This document shows positions 52,538-61,860 of a DNA stretch of 64,000 nucleotides, piece after piece. Location: positions 3,410,001 to 3,474,000 of the forward strand of contig NZ_JAFDSS010000001.1 in NCBI RefSeq assembly GCF_017831975.1, in the 5' to 3' direction. The stretch's first letter is position 1, and each line of letters starts with the position of its first letter. The stretch comes from Microbacterium terrae. Lineage in GTDB: Bacteria > Actinomycetota > Actinomycetes > Actinomycetales > Microbacteriaceae. Both the position numbers and the translations under genes were made by a program. The notes below the pieces were generated by a model. It had not been told where the DNA came from. It ran no database searches and saw nothing but the letters and a program-made list of their open reading frames with translations.

Positions 52538-53938
52538 TCAGCCCGCTTCGATGCCGCGGTGCAGGCGGAACAGCTCCCAGTCGGCGTGCGCCAGCTCGGC
52601 GTAGGCGTACGCCCACTCCGCGATCGCCTCTCCGACCACGCGACCCTGCCCCACGTACCCCGACACCGTCGCCGCGTTCGGGGACTGGCTGTGGGCGCGG
52701 GCGAGGGTCGCCGCACAGGCGTGCGCGTACCAGGTGAACGACGAGTCCTCGAGGGCGTCGACGTCGAACCCGCCCTTCTTGTCGTGGAACTGGCGGATGT
52801 AGAACGCGCGCGGTGCGCCGCCCTCGGCCGGTGTGCCGAACACGTGCCCGAGGAAGGGGTCGGAGACGGCCTGCAGGATGCGCTGCAGCGCCACGACGCG
52901 ACCGCCGTCGCCGTAGCGCGCGACGTAGCCGTCGAACACCGCGGGTTGCCTGGCCTTGCCGAAGGCGACGAGCACGCTCGCACCCGCCTCCTTCGCCTGG
53001 AGGATGAGGCCGTTCTCGTTGCCGTCCTGCATGGCGAGGAGGTAGCAGCGGGTGCCCACGCTCCCGACGCCGACGACGCGACGCGCGAGGTCGGACAGCG
53101 TGTAGTTCTGCATGACGGCGCGGATGTCGACGTTTGCCGACAGCACGTAGTCCGAGACCAGAGCGAGGGCGCGCTCCTGGATCGCCGGGTCGACGTGGGT
53201 CATCGTGGGCGGTGCTTCGACGAACACCAGCCGTCCGCCGTCGGTGGTCGTGGTGAGCTTCTTCTGCGCACGGGCGCCGGTGCGGCGCTCGGCATCGCGC
53301 ACCGCCGCCTTGAGCGCCTTCCGCGTCTCCTCGTCCGCCTGCTCCACCGCACCGCCGGCGTCGAAGTGGTCGTAGTAGCGCTGCAGCGGGGTGCGCTCGA
53401 CGCCGCGGCGCAGGGCCCGCGCATAGGTGCGCACGGTCGCGAGGGCGGCTTCCCGCACGACGGCGTCGTCACGCGACGCGGACTGACCGGCGATGACCAC
53501 GCTCGTCACGAGGCGCTTGAGATCCCACTCCCACGGCGCCCACGCAGCCTCGTCGAAGTCGTTCAGGTCGAAGGCGAGTGTGCGCTGCGGAGACGCGAAG
53601 AGGCCGAAGTTCGACACGTGCGCGTCGCCGCAGGACGCCACCGACAGGTCGGAGTCGGGCGATCGCCCGAGGTCGGAGGCCATGATCGCCGCGGTGCCCC
53701 GGTAGAACGCGAAGGCGCTCGCCCCCATGCGCTCGGCGCGGATGGGCACGAGTTCGGGCACGCGCGACAGGTCCTGACCGTCGAGGATCGCCATGGGATC
53801 GCGGCCGGTCGTGACGAGCTCGGCCAGCGCCGCACGGGGACGCCGTTCGCGGGATCGCTTGCCGTCTTCGAGGCTGTGGCGCAGCGACGGGGGCGGCGAC
53901 CACTGCGCGGCGAGCGGGTGCGGTTCGAGGTCTGGCAT
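52538..53938 (-). CDS. DUF2252 family protein
   Basis: A 466-aa protein of the DUF2252 family, common in actinobacteria and of unknown function. Kinase-like catalytic motifs are visible: CGDAHVSNFG near residue 100 and LAFDLNDFDEA shortly after, similar to the HGD and DxD of aminoglycoside phosphotransferase-like folds. ATG 53938 was chosen; a Met 13 codons upstream runs towards the divergent promoter. No signal peptide. It is divergent from an AI-2E-like permease gene, with 67 bp between. Confidence 0.92.
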   Translation of the reverse strand: MPDLEPHPLAAQWSPPPSLRHSLEDGKRSRERRPRAALAELVTTGRDPMAILDGQDLSRVPELVPIRAERMGASAFAFYRGTAAIMASDLGRSPDSDLSVASCGDAHVSNFGLFASPQRTLAFDLNDFDEAAWAPWEWDLKRLVTSVVIAGQSASRDDAVVREAALATVRTYARALRRGVERTPLQRYYDHFDAGGAVEQADEETRKALKAAVRDAERRTGARAQKKLTTTTDGGRLVFVEAPPTMTHVDPAIQERALALVSDYVLSANVDIRAVMQNYTLSDLARRVVGVGSVGTRCYLLAMQDGNENGLILQAKEAGASVLVAFGKARQPAVFDGYVARYGDGGRVVALQRILQAVSDPFLGHVFGTPAEGGAPRAFYIRQFHDKKGGFDVDALEDSSFTWYAHACAATLARAHSQSPNAATVSGYVGQGRVVGEAIAEWAYAYAELAHADWELFRLHRGIEAG

Positions 53939-53993
53939 GAACGAAGTGTGGCACCGCTCGGCCGCGACGGGAAGCATGCGAGCGCCCGCGCGC

Positions 53994-53999
53994 TAGCCT
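53994..53999 (+). promoter_or_regulatory. -10 box of leaderless AI-2E-like permease transcript
   Basis: TAGCCT, then GGCGCC, then GTG 54006. It is identical in sequence and spacing to the box before the BCCT gene. Confidence 0.65.
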
Positions 54000-54005
54000 G
54001 GCGCC

Positions 54006-55097
54006 GTGAAGCGCCGCGACGACTCCGCCCCGACACCTGTTCCGACGATCCCGCCGATGCTGCGGGTGCTCCTCGGGCTGGCTGCCGCGGTGGTGGCGCT
54101 GGCGGGACTGTACTTCGGCCGCGAGCTCGTCGGACCGCTCGCGCTCGCCGCGGTGATCGTCATCATCTGCGAGCCGATCCGCGGGCCGCTGGTGCGTCGC
54201 GGGTGGCCGCGGTGGGCGGGGACGACCGCCGTCATCGTGCTCGGCTACCTGATCCTGCTGGTGATGGCGGCGCTGCTCTGGTTCGCCGGCACGCAGTTCG
54301 CGCGGCTGGTTGGCGACTATGCCGATGAGCTGCGCTCGACCGCGGCTGGACTGGTCGAGTGGCTGCAGTCCCTGGGGCTCGCGGATCAGGCCGCCGACGC
54401 GACGGCATCCGTCTTCGACCCTTCGACGCTGGTCTCCATCGCAGCCGATCTCGGCGGCACGGTGCTCAGCGTCTTCACGGCACTCTTCTTCGTCTTCGCG
54501 TACGTCATCTTCATGGCTGCCGACGCGGCTCGCTACGGGCGGGCCGAGCAAGCCTTCGGGCGGGGCATCCGCCCCACCGTCGCGCGCTTCCGGTCGTTCA
54601 ACTCGGGCGTGCGGCGCTACTACGTGGTCAACGCGAGCTTCGGCGCGATCGTCGCGGTGATCGACGGGCTCGCGCTGCTGTGGCTCGGGGTGCCGGCGCC
54701 GGCGGTCTGGGCGATCCTCGCGTTCGTGACGAACTTCGTGCCGAACATCGGCTTCGTGCTCGGCCTCATCCCGCCGGCGCTGCTCGCACTGGTCGTGGGT
54801 GGCTGGCCGATGCTCCTCGCCGTCGTGGCGATCTACTGCGTGGTGAACGTGACGCTGCAGGTGCTCGTGCAGCCCAAGTTCGTCAGCGACGCGGTGAACC
54901 TCAGCCTCACGCTGAGCTTCTTCTCGGTGATCTTCTGGACGTTCATCATCGGACCCCTCGGCGCGATCCTCTCGATCCCGCTGACCCTCCTCGTGCGCGC
55001 GCTGATCCTCGACGGCGACGAGGGCACGCGCTGGCTGCGCTGGCTCTCGGGAGATCCGGATGCCGCGAAGCCGAGAGCGGGCTCACCCGGGCCCTGA
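54006..55097 (+). CDS. AI-2E family transporter (TqsA/PerM-like), copy 1
   Basis: A 363-aa permease with about seven or eight membrane segments. The extracytoplasmic loop holds TAAGLVEWLQSLGLADQAAD, and the conserved C-terminal half has VTNFVPNIGFVLGLIPPALLAL. The family includes TqsA and Na+/H+ antiporters, so transport of autoinducer-2 is not implied. Leaderless GTG start at 54006. Convergent with the SulP gene 19 bp away. Confidence 0.92.
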   Translation: MKRRDDSAPTPVPTIPPMLRVLLGLAAAVVALAGLYFGRELVGPLALAAVIVIICEPIRGPLVRRGWPRWAGTTAVIVLGYLILLVMAALLWFAGTQFARLVGDYADELRSTAAGLVEWLQSLGLADQAADATASVFDPSTLVSIAADLGGTVLSVFTALFFVFAYVIFMAADAARYGRAEQAFGRGIRPTVARFRSFNSGVRRYYVVNASFGAIVAVIDGLALLWLGVPAPAVWAILAFVTNFVPNIGFVLGLIPPALLALVVGGWPMLLAVVAIYCVVNVTLQVLVQPKFVSDAVNLSLTLSFFSVIFWTFIIGPLGAILSIPLTLLVRALILDGDEGTRWLRWLSGDPDAAKPRAGSPGP

Positions 55098-55116
55098 GGC
55101 AGCGACGGGCGCGGAC

Positions 55117-56805
55117 TCAGATGCCCGAGCGACGCTCGGCGCGCAGCGCCTCGGCCCGTGCGTACGCCTCGTCGACGGCGCCCATCAGCACCGGGCCGGC
55201 GGGGATCACGTTCTCCCGCCCGACCGCCGTGATCGCATCCGTGCGCTCCAGCAGCCGCAGGGTGCGCGCGGGCACACCGCACAGCACGAACGGGATGCCG
55301 CGGGCCCGCAGCTGCCCGACGCGCCTGTCGAGCGACTTGAGGAAGGTGGCCGACGGGACGCCGGTCGACTCCCGCACCGACAGCACGATCGCGGCGTCGG
55401 TGACGCCGTCGATGTCGGGCCACTCCTGCTCGATACGGCTCACCTCGGCGAAGAACCCGGCGCCCGAGTAGTGGAGCACCGTGGTGGTCCCCGAGGGAAG
55501 CGTCGCGGGCGGATCCCCGAGGTTCCAGGCCCCGTCCTCGTCGCGGGTGAGCGCGATAAGGCGGGCGGACTGGGCGACGCCGACCGCCGTGAGCACGATC
55601 GACAGGCCCGCGCCGAGGAAGATCGCCTGCTGCAGGGGGAGGCCGGTCGTCGCCACGAACGTGACGAGCATCGCCACCGCCGACATCCACGAAGTGCGCA
55701 GCACGAGCGCGATGTCCTGTCGTCGGCCGGCGATCAGCTCGCCGCCGATCGCGAGCATGAGCCCGCCGATCACGGCCATCGGGATGTACCCGGCGAGCGG
55801 GCCGACAAGCAGCACGATCACCGCGAGCCAGATCCCTGCGAAGATGCCCGACCAGCGCGTCTGCGCACCTGCGCTCGTACCCACGCCGGTGCGCGAGAGC
55901 GACCCGCCGGTGGGGAGGGCGCCGAACAGGCCGCCGCCGATGTTGGCGAGCCCCTGCGCGGTGAAGTCCTTCGACGCGTCGGCGCGCGAGCCGTCGGGGT
56001 TCGCGACCGCCGCGCTGATGCCGGCCGCCTGCGCCAGCGCGACGAGCGCGATGGCGACCGCGCCGGTGGCGAGGGCGGGGACGGCGGCGATGTCGGGGAG
56101 CGTGAACGGGGGCAGCGAGCGGGGGATCGCCGCGATGTCGGCGACCGTCTCGACCGGAACCCGCGCGAGCGTGCACGCGACCGAGACGACCACGAGCGCG
56201 ACGAGGGTCGCGTAGGCGCGGAGCCGACGGAACAGTCGCACCAGCAGCCAGACGGCGAGCGTCGCCGCGGTGGTCAGCAGCGGGGCCGCCTCCCATTCGC
56301 CGATGTGGGCGAACTCCTCGATGAACTTGCCGATCGTGTTGGAGGAGTCGGGAGCGTAGCCGGTGACGTCCTTGAGCGCGCCGGCGACGATCTGCAGGGC
56401 GATGCCGGTGGTGAACCCGGTCATCACGGCCGTCGACACGTACGACATCACCGAGCCGAGCTTCAGCAGGCCGAGGATGAGCATGACGATGCCCACGAGG
56501 ACCGTCATGGTGGCGATCGCGCCGATGTCTCCGGGGTCCAGGCCGGCCGAGGCGAGCACGCTCTGCGACGACAGGGCGATCGCGCTCGTGAGCGTCGTCA
56601 CCATCAGGACGGTGCGGGCGAAGACCGACCCGATGATCGTCGGCACGATTCCCGACCAGAGCCCGAGCGGCGCGCTGAAGCCGCCGATGCTGGCGTAGGC
56701 CATGCCCTCGGGGATCGAGAACAGCCCGGTGACGAGGCCGGAGACGGCGTCCTTCACCGTGGGTCGGGGGAGCCGTCGGGGGGTCTTCCCGCGCGCGTCC
56801 GTCAT
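55117..56805 (-). CDS. SulP family anion transporter with STAS domain
   Basis: A 562-aa SLC26/SulP protein. The membrane part has about 12-14 segments (GLVTGLFSIPEGMAYASIGG at the first, TGGSLSRTGVGTSAGAQTR as the conserved substrate loop). A cytoplasmic STAS domain begins near residue 445 (VLHYSGAGFFAEVSRIEQEW) and ends with LRLLERTDAI. Substrates in the family are sulfate, bicarbonate and dicarboxylates. With the sulfate-reduction operon nearby, sulfate uptake is possible but the two loci are 24 kb apart. ATG 56805 follows GAGGG. Confidence 0.93.
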   Translation of the reverse strand: MTDARGKTPRRLPRPTVKDAVSGLVTGLFSIPEGMAYASIGGFSAPLGLWSGIVPTIIGSVFARTVLMVTTLTSAIALSSQSVLASAGLDPGDIGAIATMTVLVGIVMLILGLLKLGSVMSYVSTAVMTGFTTGIALQIVAGALKDVTGYAPDSSNTIGKFIEEFAHIGEWEAAPLLTTAATLAVWLLVRLFRRLRAYATLVALVVVSVACTLARVPVETVADIAAIPRSLPPFTLPDIAAVPALATGAVAIALVALAQAAGISAAVANPDGSRADASKDFTAQGLANIGGGLFGALPTGGSLSRTGVGTSAGAQTRWSGIFAGIWLAVIVLLVGPLAGYIPMAVIGGLMLAIGGELIAGRRQDIALVLRTSWMSAVAMLVTFVATTGLPLQQAIFLGAGLSIVLTAVGVAQSARLIALTRDEDGAWNLGDPPATLPSGTTTVLHYSGAGFFAEVSRIEQEWPDIDGVTDAAIVLSVRESTGVPSATFLKSLDRRVGQLRARGIPFVLCGVPARTLRLLERTDAITAVGRENVIPAGPVLMGAVDEAYARAEALRAERRSGI

Positions 56806-56877
56806 GTCGGCCCTCTGCTCGGCGCAGCCGTTCGGCGCGTCCGATCGCGACTCTATAGCGTCGGCTCGAACGGGCGC

Positions 56878-56883
56878 TAACGT
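56878..56883 (+). promoter_or_regulatory. -10 box of leaderless DUF998-like transcript
   Basis: TAACGT with 7 nt (AAGCGCC) before ATG 56891; no ribosome site is present. Confidence 0.5.
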
Positions 56884-56890
56884 AAGCGCC

Positions 56891-57967
56891 ATGTCCGACT
56901 CGTCGTCATCGACCGCCGTGCGGTCCAGTGGTCTCGCCCGTGTTCTCGACACCTCCGACGAGCGGGCGCGCGAGTCGCTCTCGCTCACCGTCGGTGCCGT
57001 CGCGTTCGTGCTCGTCGTCCTCGCCGCGCTCGTCACCTTCGGCTTCGCCGACCTGCCGATCGCCGGCCCCGGATCGATCGGCCAGTTCACCGCCGTCGCG
57101 TCGGGCATCGTCGCGTTCGTCGCGTTCGTCGCCGGGCTGCTGCTCACGTGGCGCAGTCATGGGCGCAGCCGCATCGGCCTGCTCGACGTGGTCGACATCG
57201 TCGCGCTGGCGTTCGCGCACGCGGTGATCGCCGTGCTCGGCTGGACCCTGCTCGCGATCATCCTGGAGCAGGCGTTCATCGGCGCGACCGTGTTCGCCCT
57301 GCCATCGCTCATGCTCGCCGGCGCCGGGGCGGCGACGACCGCCTACGTCGTCTTCTACTCCGCCACCCACATGGATCTGCCCCTGCTCGCCGTGGTGCTG
57401 GCGGTGTTCCTCACGATGGGCGTGCTCTCGAGCATGCTCACGGCGACCGATCCCAACTGGTGGCACGACAACCTCAGCGCCCTCGGCATGAGCAGCAACG
57501 TCTCGGCCTGGGCCTTCAACATCACGATCGTCGTCGCCGGGTTCCTCGTGACCACCCTCGCGCGGTACACGACGCGCGACATCCCGACCGACAATCCGAA
57601 GGGCACGGCACGGGTGCGGCTGACCCTCATCATCGTCGGAATCTTCCTCGCGTGCGTCGGCATCTTCCACGTCGACGACTTCTTCGCGCTCCACACCGGT
57701 GTCGCCTCGGGCATGGCCGTCGCCTTCGCGGTGCTCGTCTTCCGCCTGCCCCACTGGATCACCGGTGTCACGCGCACCTTCGTGATGGTGGGCTGGGTGT
57801 TCGTGGCGGTCATCGTCGTGCTCGCGGTGCTGTTCGCGATCCAGTACTACACGCTCACCGCGGTGGAGCTGGTCGCGGGGGTGCTCGTGTTCACCTGGAT
57901 CATCCTGTTCATCCGCAACGCCGCCGCCCTCAAGCAGGACTCCGACGCCGCGATGACGCAGAGCTGA
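56891..57967 (+). CDS. DUF998-like integral membrane protein
   Basis: A 358-aa protein with about nine or ten membrane segments. The motif DPNWWHDNLSALGMSSN between helices resembles the DUF998 pattern, in which a conserved H/DxxSxLG stretch follows the first helices. A later segment, GIFHVDDFFALHTGVASGM, has several acids and His that could bind metal. Function unknown. ATG 56891 with a likely leaderless promoter, divergent from the SulP gene. Confidence 0.75.
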   Translation: MSDSSSSTAVRSSGLARVLDTSDERARESLSLTVGAVAFVLVVLAALVTFGFADLPIAGPGSIGQFTAVASGIVAFVAFVAGLLLTWRSHGRSRIGLLDVVDIVALAFAHAVIAVLGWTLLAIILEQAFIGATVFALPSLMLAGAGAATTAYVVFYSATHMDLPLLAVVLAVFLTMGVLSSMLTATDPNWWHDNLSALGMSSNVSAWAFNITIVVAGFLVTTLARYTTRDIPTDNPKGTARVRLTLIIVGIFLACVGIFHVDDFFALHTGVASGMAVAFAVLVFRLPHWITGVTRTFVMVGWVFVAVIVVLAVLFAIQYYTLTAVELVAGVLVFTWIILFIRNAAALKQDSDAAMTQS

Positions 57968-58012
57968 CGCCGTTGCGGGCGCGCCCTCACCGCACGGGGT
58001 GGGGCGTGGGCC

Positions 58013-58765
58013 ATGATTCGAACCGTGGACGACAACACCTGGCGGCGGTACTCCGGGGTGCCCCTCATGGTCGCGAGCCTGGCGTACCTCGTGGCCTACT
58101 CGTGGCGGGTGATCGGCGACGTCACCGGACCGATCCGCCCCGTGCTCACGATCGTGATCGCGGTGACCTGGGCGATGTTCATCGTCGACTACGTCGTGCG
58201 CCTGCTGCTCGCCCGCGAGCGGTCGGTGTGGTTCCGTCACCACCTGCCGGCGCTGGCCTTCGCGCTGGTGCCGGTGCTGCGGCTCGTGCGGCTGCTGCGG
58301 TTCCTCACCGACCTGCCGGGCATCAAGCCCACGGCGGGCGGCGCGCTGAGGTCTCGCATCCTGGTCTACGGCGTCGGCGCGTCCGCGATCCTCATCTACA
58401 TCGCCTCCCTGGCGGTGCTGGAAGCCGAGCGGCACGCACCCGGCGCCGACATCACCACGTTCGGCATCGCGCTGTGGTGGGCGTGCGTCACGGTGACGAC
58501 CACCGGGTACGGCGACTACGTGCCTGTCACGGATGCCGGCCAGTGGGTGGGTGTCGGGCTCATGTTCGGCGGGGTCGCGCTCGCCGGAGTGATCACGGCC
58601 ACGCTCGCCTCGTGGGTCGCCGAGCGTGCGATCCACGGTCAGCCCGATGCGCATCCCGCCACGCACGGTGACGTGCGGGCGCTGCAGGAAGAGGTCGCCC
58701 GCCTCACTGCTCTGCTGGATCGGCCGCAGACGGACCCGCCGGCGTCGCCGCCAGCGGCGCCGTGA
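58013..58765 (+). CDS. Voltage-gated-like potassium channel
   Basis: A 250-aa ion channel. An S1-S4-like region (15-98) has an Arg-rich S4 (RLVRLLR, 90-96), then S5, a pore helix and the K+ selectivity filter TTTGYGD (162-168), then S6 and a C-terminal coiled coil (LQEEVARLTALL). It resembles KvAP/Kch-like prokaryotic channels. ATG 58013 is used; GTG 58025, 7 nt after a CATGAT hexamer, is an alternative leaderless start. Its last 62 bp overlap the convergent AI-2E-like gene on the other strand. Confidence 0.9.
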   Translation: MIRTVDDNTWRRYSGVPLMVASLAYLVAYSWRVIGDVTGPIRPVLTIVIAVTWAMFIVDYVVRLLLARERSVWFRHHLPALAFALVPVLRLVRLLRFLTDLPGIKPTAGGALRSRILVYGVGASAILIYIASLAVLEAERHAPGADITTFGIALWWACVTVTTTGYGDYVPVTDAGQWVGVGLMFGGVALAGVITATLASWVAERAIHGQPDAHPATHGDVRALQEEVARLTALLDRPQTDPPASPPAAP

Positions 58766-59855
58766 CCGAGTCCTGCTTCGGGAAGACCACCGCGCGCACC
58801 ACGATGAGCACCGATGCGGTCGTGGGGATCGCGACGAGGGCTCCGAGGAAGCCGAACAGCGCCGCGCCGATCATGGCGCTCAGCAGCACCAGCACGCCCG
58901 GCAGCGCGACGGCCTTGCCGAGGACCCGCGGGGTCACGACGTACGCCTCGATCTGGATGTAGGCGAAGTAGCCGATCGCGAACACCAGGGCGCTGACCGG
59001 ACTGACGAACAGGGCCGCGATGATGCCGATCACGAGGAACACGAGCGATCCGATCATCGGCACCAGCGTGATGAACCAGGCCGCGATGGCGAGCATCAGC
59101 GGCACGGGTGAACCGACGAGCACCATGAGCACGAACACCACCGCCGCGTTGATCGACGAGAGCGTGAGGGCGCCGGCGACGGCGTTGCCGACGGAGCCGG
59201 TGATCTGCTCCGTGAGCTCGCGCGCGAGCGGACGGCGGTAGGCCGGCATGAAGCGGTAGAGCGACTCCTTGGCGTCGGCCAGCGAGGCCACGAAGTAGAG
59301 GGTGAGCACGACCACGATCACCGCGGACGAGATCGCTCCGACCACGCCGACTCCGGCACGCAGGAGGCCGCCCGAGATGGTGACCAGCGACGACGTGCTC
59401 GTGAGGGCTGCGATGGCATCGGTGACAGTGGACGCCAGGTCGACCTCGACCGCCGCGTCGGCCGCCTGGAACCAGTCGCTCGCGAGCATCGCGTCGATCG
59501 TGGCGGGCAGGCCCTGGAGGAATCCGACGAACTGCTCGATGGCCGCCGGAAGGACGAGCACGACGAGGAGCACGACGACCCCGAGGAACACGACGGCGAC
59601 GGTGGCGATCGCCCAGGGGCGGGGCATCCCGCGTCGCTGGAGCATGCGCACGGTGGGGTCGAGCCCCAGCGCGAGGAACATCGCGATGACGACCGAGATG
59701 AGGATCGTGGCGATCGATGCCACGGCGACGGCGAGCGAGACGGCGAGCACCACGCCGATGGCGACGAGGAACCCCGAGATCAGGGGCGTCGCCGGCTTGG
59801 TGAGCACCGACGCCCAGCGGCGTCCGGGCTCCGGCGGGGCGAGTTCTTCGGTCAC
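58704..59855 (-). CDS. AI-2E family transporter, copy 2
   Basis: A 383-aa permease of the same family as the genes at 54006 and 59984. About eight membrane segments; conserved AWFITLVPMIGSLVFLVIGI and AYVVTPRVLGKAVALPGVLV. GTG 59855 was selected, since upstream codons run through the divergent promoter. Its 3' end overlaps the K+ channel gene by 62 bp (convergent). It shares a 128-bp divergent intergenic region with copy 3. Confidence 0.92.
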   Translation of the reverse strand: MTEELAPPEPGRRWASVLTKPATPLISGFLVAIGVVLAVSLAVAVASIATILISVVIAMFLALGLDPTVRMLQRRGMPRPWAIATVAVVFLGVVVLLVVLVLPAAIEQFVGFLQGLPATIDAMLASDWFQAADAAVEVDLASTVTDAIAALTSTSSLVTISGGLLRAGVGVVGAISSAVIVVVLTLYFVASLADAKESLYRFMPAYRRPLARELTEQITGSVGNAVAGALTLSSINAAVVFVLMVLVGSPVPLMLAIAAWFITLVPMIGSLVFLVIGIIAALFVSPVSALVFAIGYFAYIQIEAYVVTPRVLGKAVALPGVLVLLSAMIGAALFGFLGALVAIPTTASVLIVVRAVVFPKQDSVTAPLAATPAGPSAADPAEQ

Positions 59856-59983
59856 GGTGCGATCGTCGCAGGTCGAGGCGGGACGCAAGGGTCGGCGCGC
59901 CGTCGTGCCGACGCCGGGCGCCGCCGGCGAGATCGCCCGGACGGGGTGACGCCCGGGCGTCGTGTCGTGCGCATCATCAGCGG

Positions 59984-61156
59984 ATGAGCCCTGCATCCGA
60001 CCCGGGCGAGTCCGAGGCGCAGATCGCCGCCGAGTCCGACGGCGCCGACCAGACGGCGCCCGCAGCGTCGTTCGACGTGGAAGCCGAAGAGCCGCCGCGC
60101 AGCCGCATCCTCGCCGCCCTCGATCGTCCGCTCGTCTCCGCGTTCGCCGCCACCCTCGGCGTCCTCGGGGCCGTCGTCATCGGCAGCGCGATCGGATCGA
60201 TCTCGTCGATCCTCGTGTGGATCATCCTGGGGCTGTTCCTGGCGATCGCCCTCGATCCCATCGTGCGGCTGCTCGAGCGGAAGGGGCTGCGCCGCGGCGC
60301 GGGGATCGCGGTCGTGTTCGGCGCGTTCGTGCTGCTCGTCGTGGTGTTCCTGGTGTTCATGCTCCCTCCGGTGGTGAACCAGGTCGGCGAGTTCGTCGCC
60401 GCCATCCCCGACGCCCTCGCCGACGTCGGCGAGACCGAGTGGTTCGCCGGGCTCAGCCCCGACCTCCAGGCTGCCGTGGCCGCGGCAGTCGACCAGATCG
60501 AGTCGGCGGTCCGCGACCCCGCCACGCTGGCCGCGGTCGGCGGCGGCATCCTCGTCTTCGGTGCGGGCGTCGCGGCCGCGATCTCGGCGAGCCTCGTCGT
60601 CGTCGCCCTCACCCTCTACTTCCTGGCGTCGTTCGAGGCGATGAAGGAGGCGTTCTACCGCCTCGCCCCCGCGCGCACCCGCCCACGCCTGGCCGACATG
60701 ACCGAGCGGATCACCACGGCCGTCGGCAGCTCGCTGATCGGCTCGATCACTCTCTCCGCGCTCAACGCCGGCACGGTGCTCGTGCTCCACCTCCTCATCG
60801 GCCTGCCCTTCGCCGCGCTGATGGCGGTGATCGCGTTCGTCGTCACCCTCATCCCCTTGTTCGGGTCGGTGATCTTCCTCGTGTTCGGCACGGCGGTGGC
60901 GCTGTTCAGCGGTCCCGACAAGGCACTGCTGTTCCTCATCGCGTATCTGGTCTACATCCAGGTGGAGTCGTACATCATCAGCCCGCGCGTGATGAACCGG
61001 GCGATCGCCATCCCGGCCGCGCTCGTGCTGATCGGAGCGATGATCGGCGGCGCGCTGATGGGCGTGCTGGGGGTGCTGGTCGCGCTGCCGGTCACCGCGT
61101 CGATCCTGCTGATCCTGCGCGAGATCGTGGTGCCGAAACAGGACCGGAAGATCTGA
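59984..61156 (+). CDS. AI-2E family transporter, copy 3
   Basis: A 390-aa permease closely similar in plan to copy 2 (VTLIPLFGSVIFLVFG, SYIISPRVMNRAIAIPAALV, ending in an xVPKQD tail like VFPKQD of copy 2). The N-terminal about 40 residues are acidic and Ala-rich. ATG 59984 lies 6 nt after CATCAT, perhaps another leaderless start. The head-to-head arrangement with copy 2 points to duplication of an ancestral gene. Confidence 0.92.
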   Translation: MSPASDPGESEAQIAAESDGADQTAPAASFDVEAEEPPRSRILAALDRPLVSAFAATLGVLGAVVIGSAIGSISSILVWIILGLFLAIALDPIVRLLERKGLRRGAGIAVVFGAFVLLVVVFLVFMLPPVVNQVGEFVAAIPDALADVGETEWFAGLSPDLQAAVAAAVDQIESAVRDPATLAAVGGGILVFGAGVAAAISASLVVVALTLYFLASFEAMKEAFYRLAPARTRPRLADMTERITTAVGSSLIGSITLSALNAGTVLVLHLLIGLPFAALMAVIAFVVTLIPLFGSVIFLVFGTAVALFSGPDKALLFLIAYLVYIQVESYIISPRVMNRAIAIPAALVLIGAMIGGALMGVLGVLVALPVTASILLILREIVVPKQDRKI

Positions 61157-61161
61157 GCGGA

Positions 61162-61755
61162 TCAGGCGGGATCGATCCGCAGCACCTCGGCGGACTCCTG
61201 CGTGGTGAGATCCTCAACGACGCGGACCGTGCGAGCGAGATCGTCGACCGAGCCGATCACCGTCCCGAAGCGCTCGCGATCGGAGCAGACGGCGGTCACC
61301 GTGACGAAGTGGGACCCGGTGTCCCACGTGTATGTCGCGAACGGGGGCGTGCGGCCGTCGGACGGGAGCGGCATCTCGAGCTTCTCGCCCACGCCGAGGT
61401 GCGGGTTGCGGAAAGACTCGGTGTCGTCGTACTCCATCGGCATCATCGCGCGTGCGGCGCGCAGGTCGTTCGTCGCCTGCTGCAGCTGAGCCATCACGAC
61501 CACCAGCTCCGCGTCCGCCTTCCACACCCACACCAGCACGCGGCCGGCGGCCCGCTTCATGAGGAACGGTGCAGCCTGGCTCATCGCCCAGGCGGCCACT
61601 CCGCTGCCCGGACGCTCGGCCGCCCCGAGCGCAGAGTTCGCCTGCGTGAGCAGCATCCGGATCGCCGCCTTCCGATGGCGGCGGCCGCGGAAGCCGAGCG
61701 ATTGCGTGACGGGCACCCAGAGAGTGGGGTCGGCATCAGCCTGGAGGCGTGACAT
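61162..61755 (-). CDS. Hypothetical protein
   Basis: A 197-aa soluble protein that I do not recognise. The N-terminal half is basic and helical (FRGRRHRKAAIRMLLTQANS); the C-terminal half looks like a beta-rich domain (EKLEMPLPSDGRTPPFATYT, then HFVTVTAVCSDRERFGTVIG). ATG 61755 has GGAGG immediately before it. Convergent with AI-2E copy 3, 5 bp apart, and divergent from the glycosyltransferase. Confidence 0.8.
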   Translation of the reverse strand: MSRLQADADPTLWVPVTQSLGFRGRRHRKAAIRMLLTQANSALGAAERPGSGVAAWAMSQAAPFLMKRAAGRVLVWVWKADAELVVVMAQLQQATNDLRAARAMMPMEYDDTESFRNPHLGVGEKLEMPLPSDGRTPPFATYTWDTGSHFVTVTAVCSDRERFGTVIGSVDDLARTVRVVEDLTTQESAEVLRIDPA

Positions 61756-61860
61756 TCCTCCAGCGTACGGGGCTGTCGGCACCCCCTCGGGTACAGTGGA
61801 GGCCGCGCGCACAACACCCCCTGACGCGCCGCTCGCCGCACAGACAGGTCCCCTCCACTC

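Noticed and set aside
49494..52604. A 1036-codon open frame on the plus strand
   Set aside because: It is antisense to the surface protein, whose signal peptide, repeats and LPATG tail prove the coding strand.
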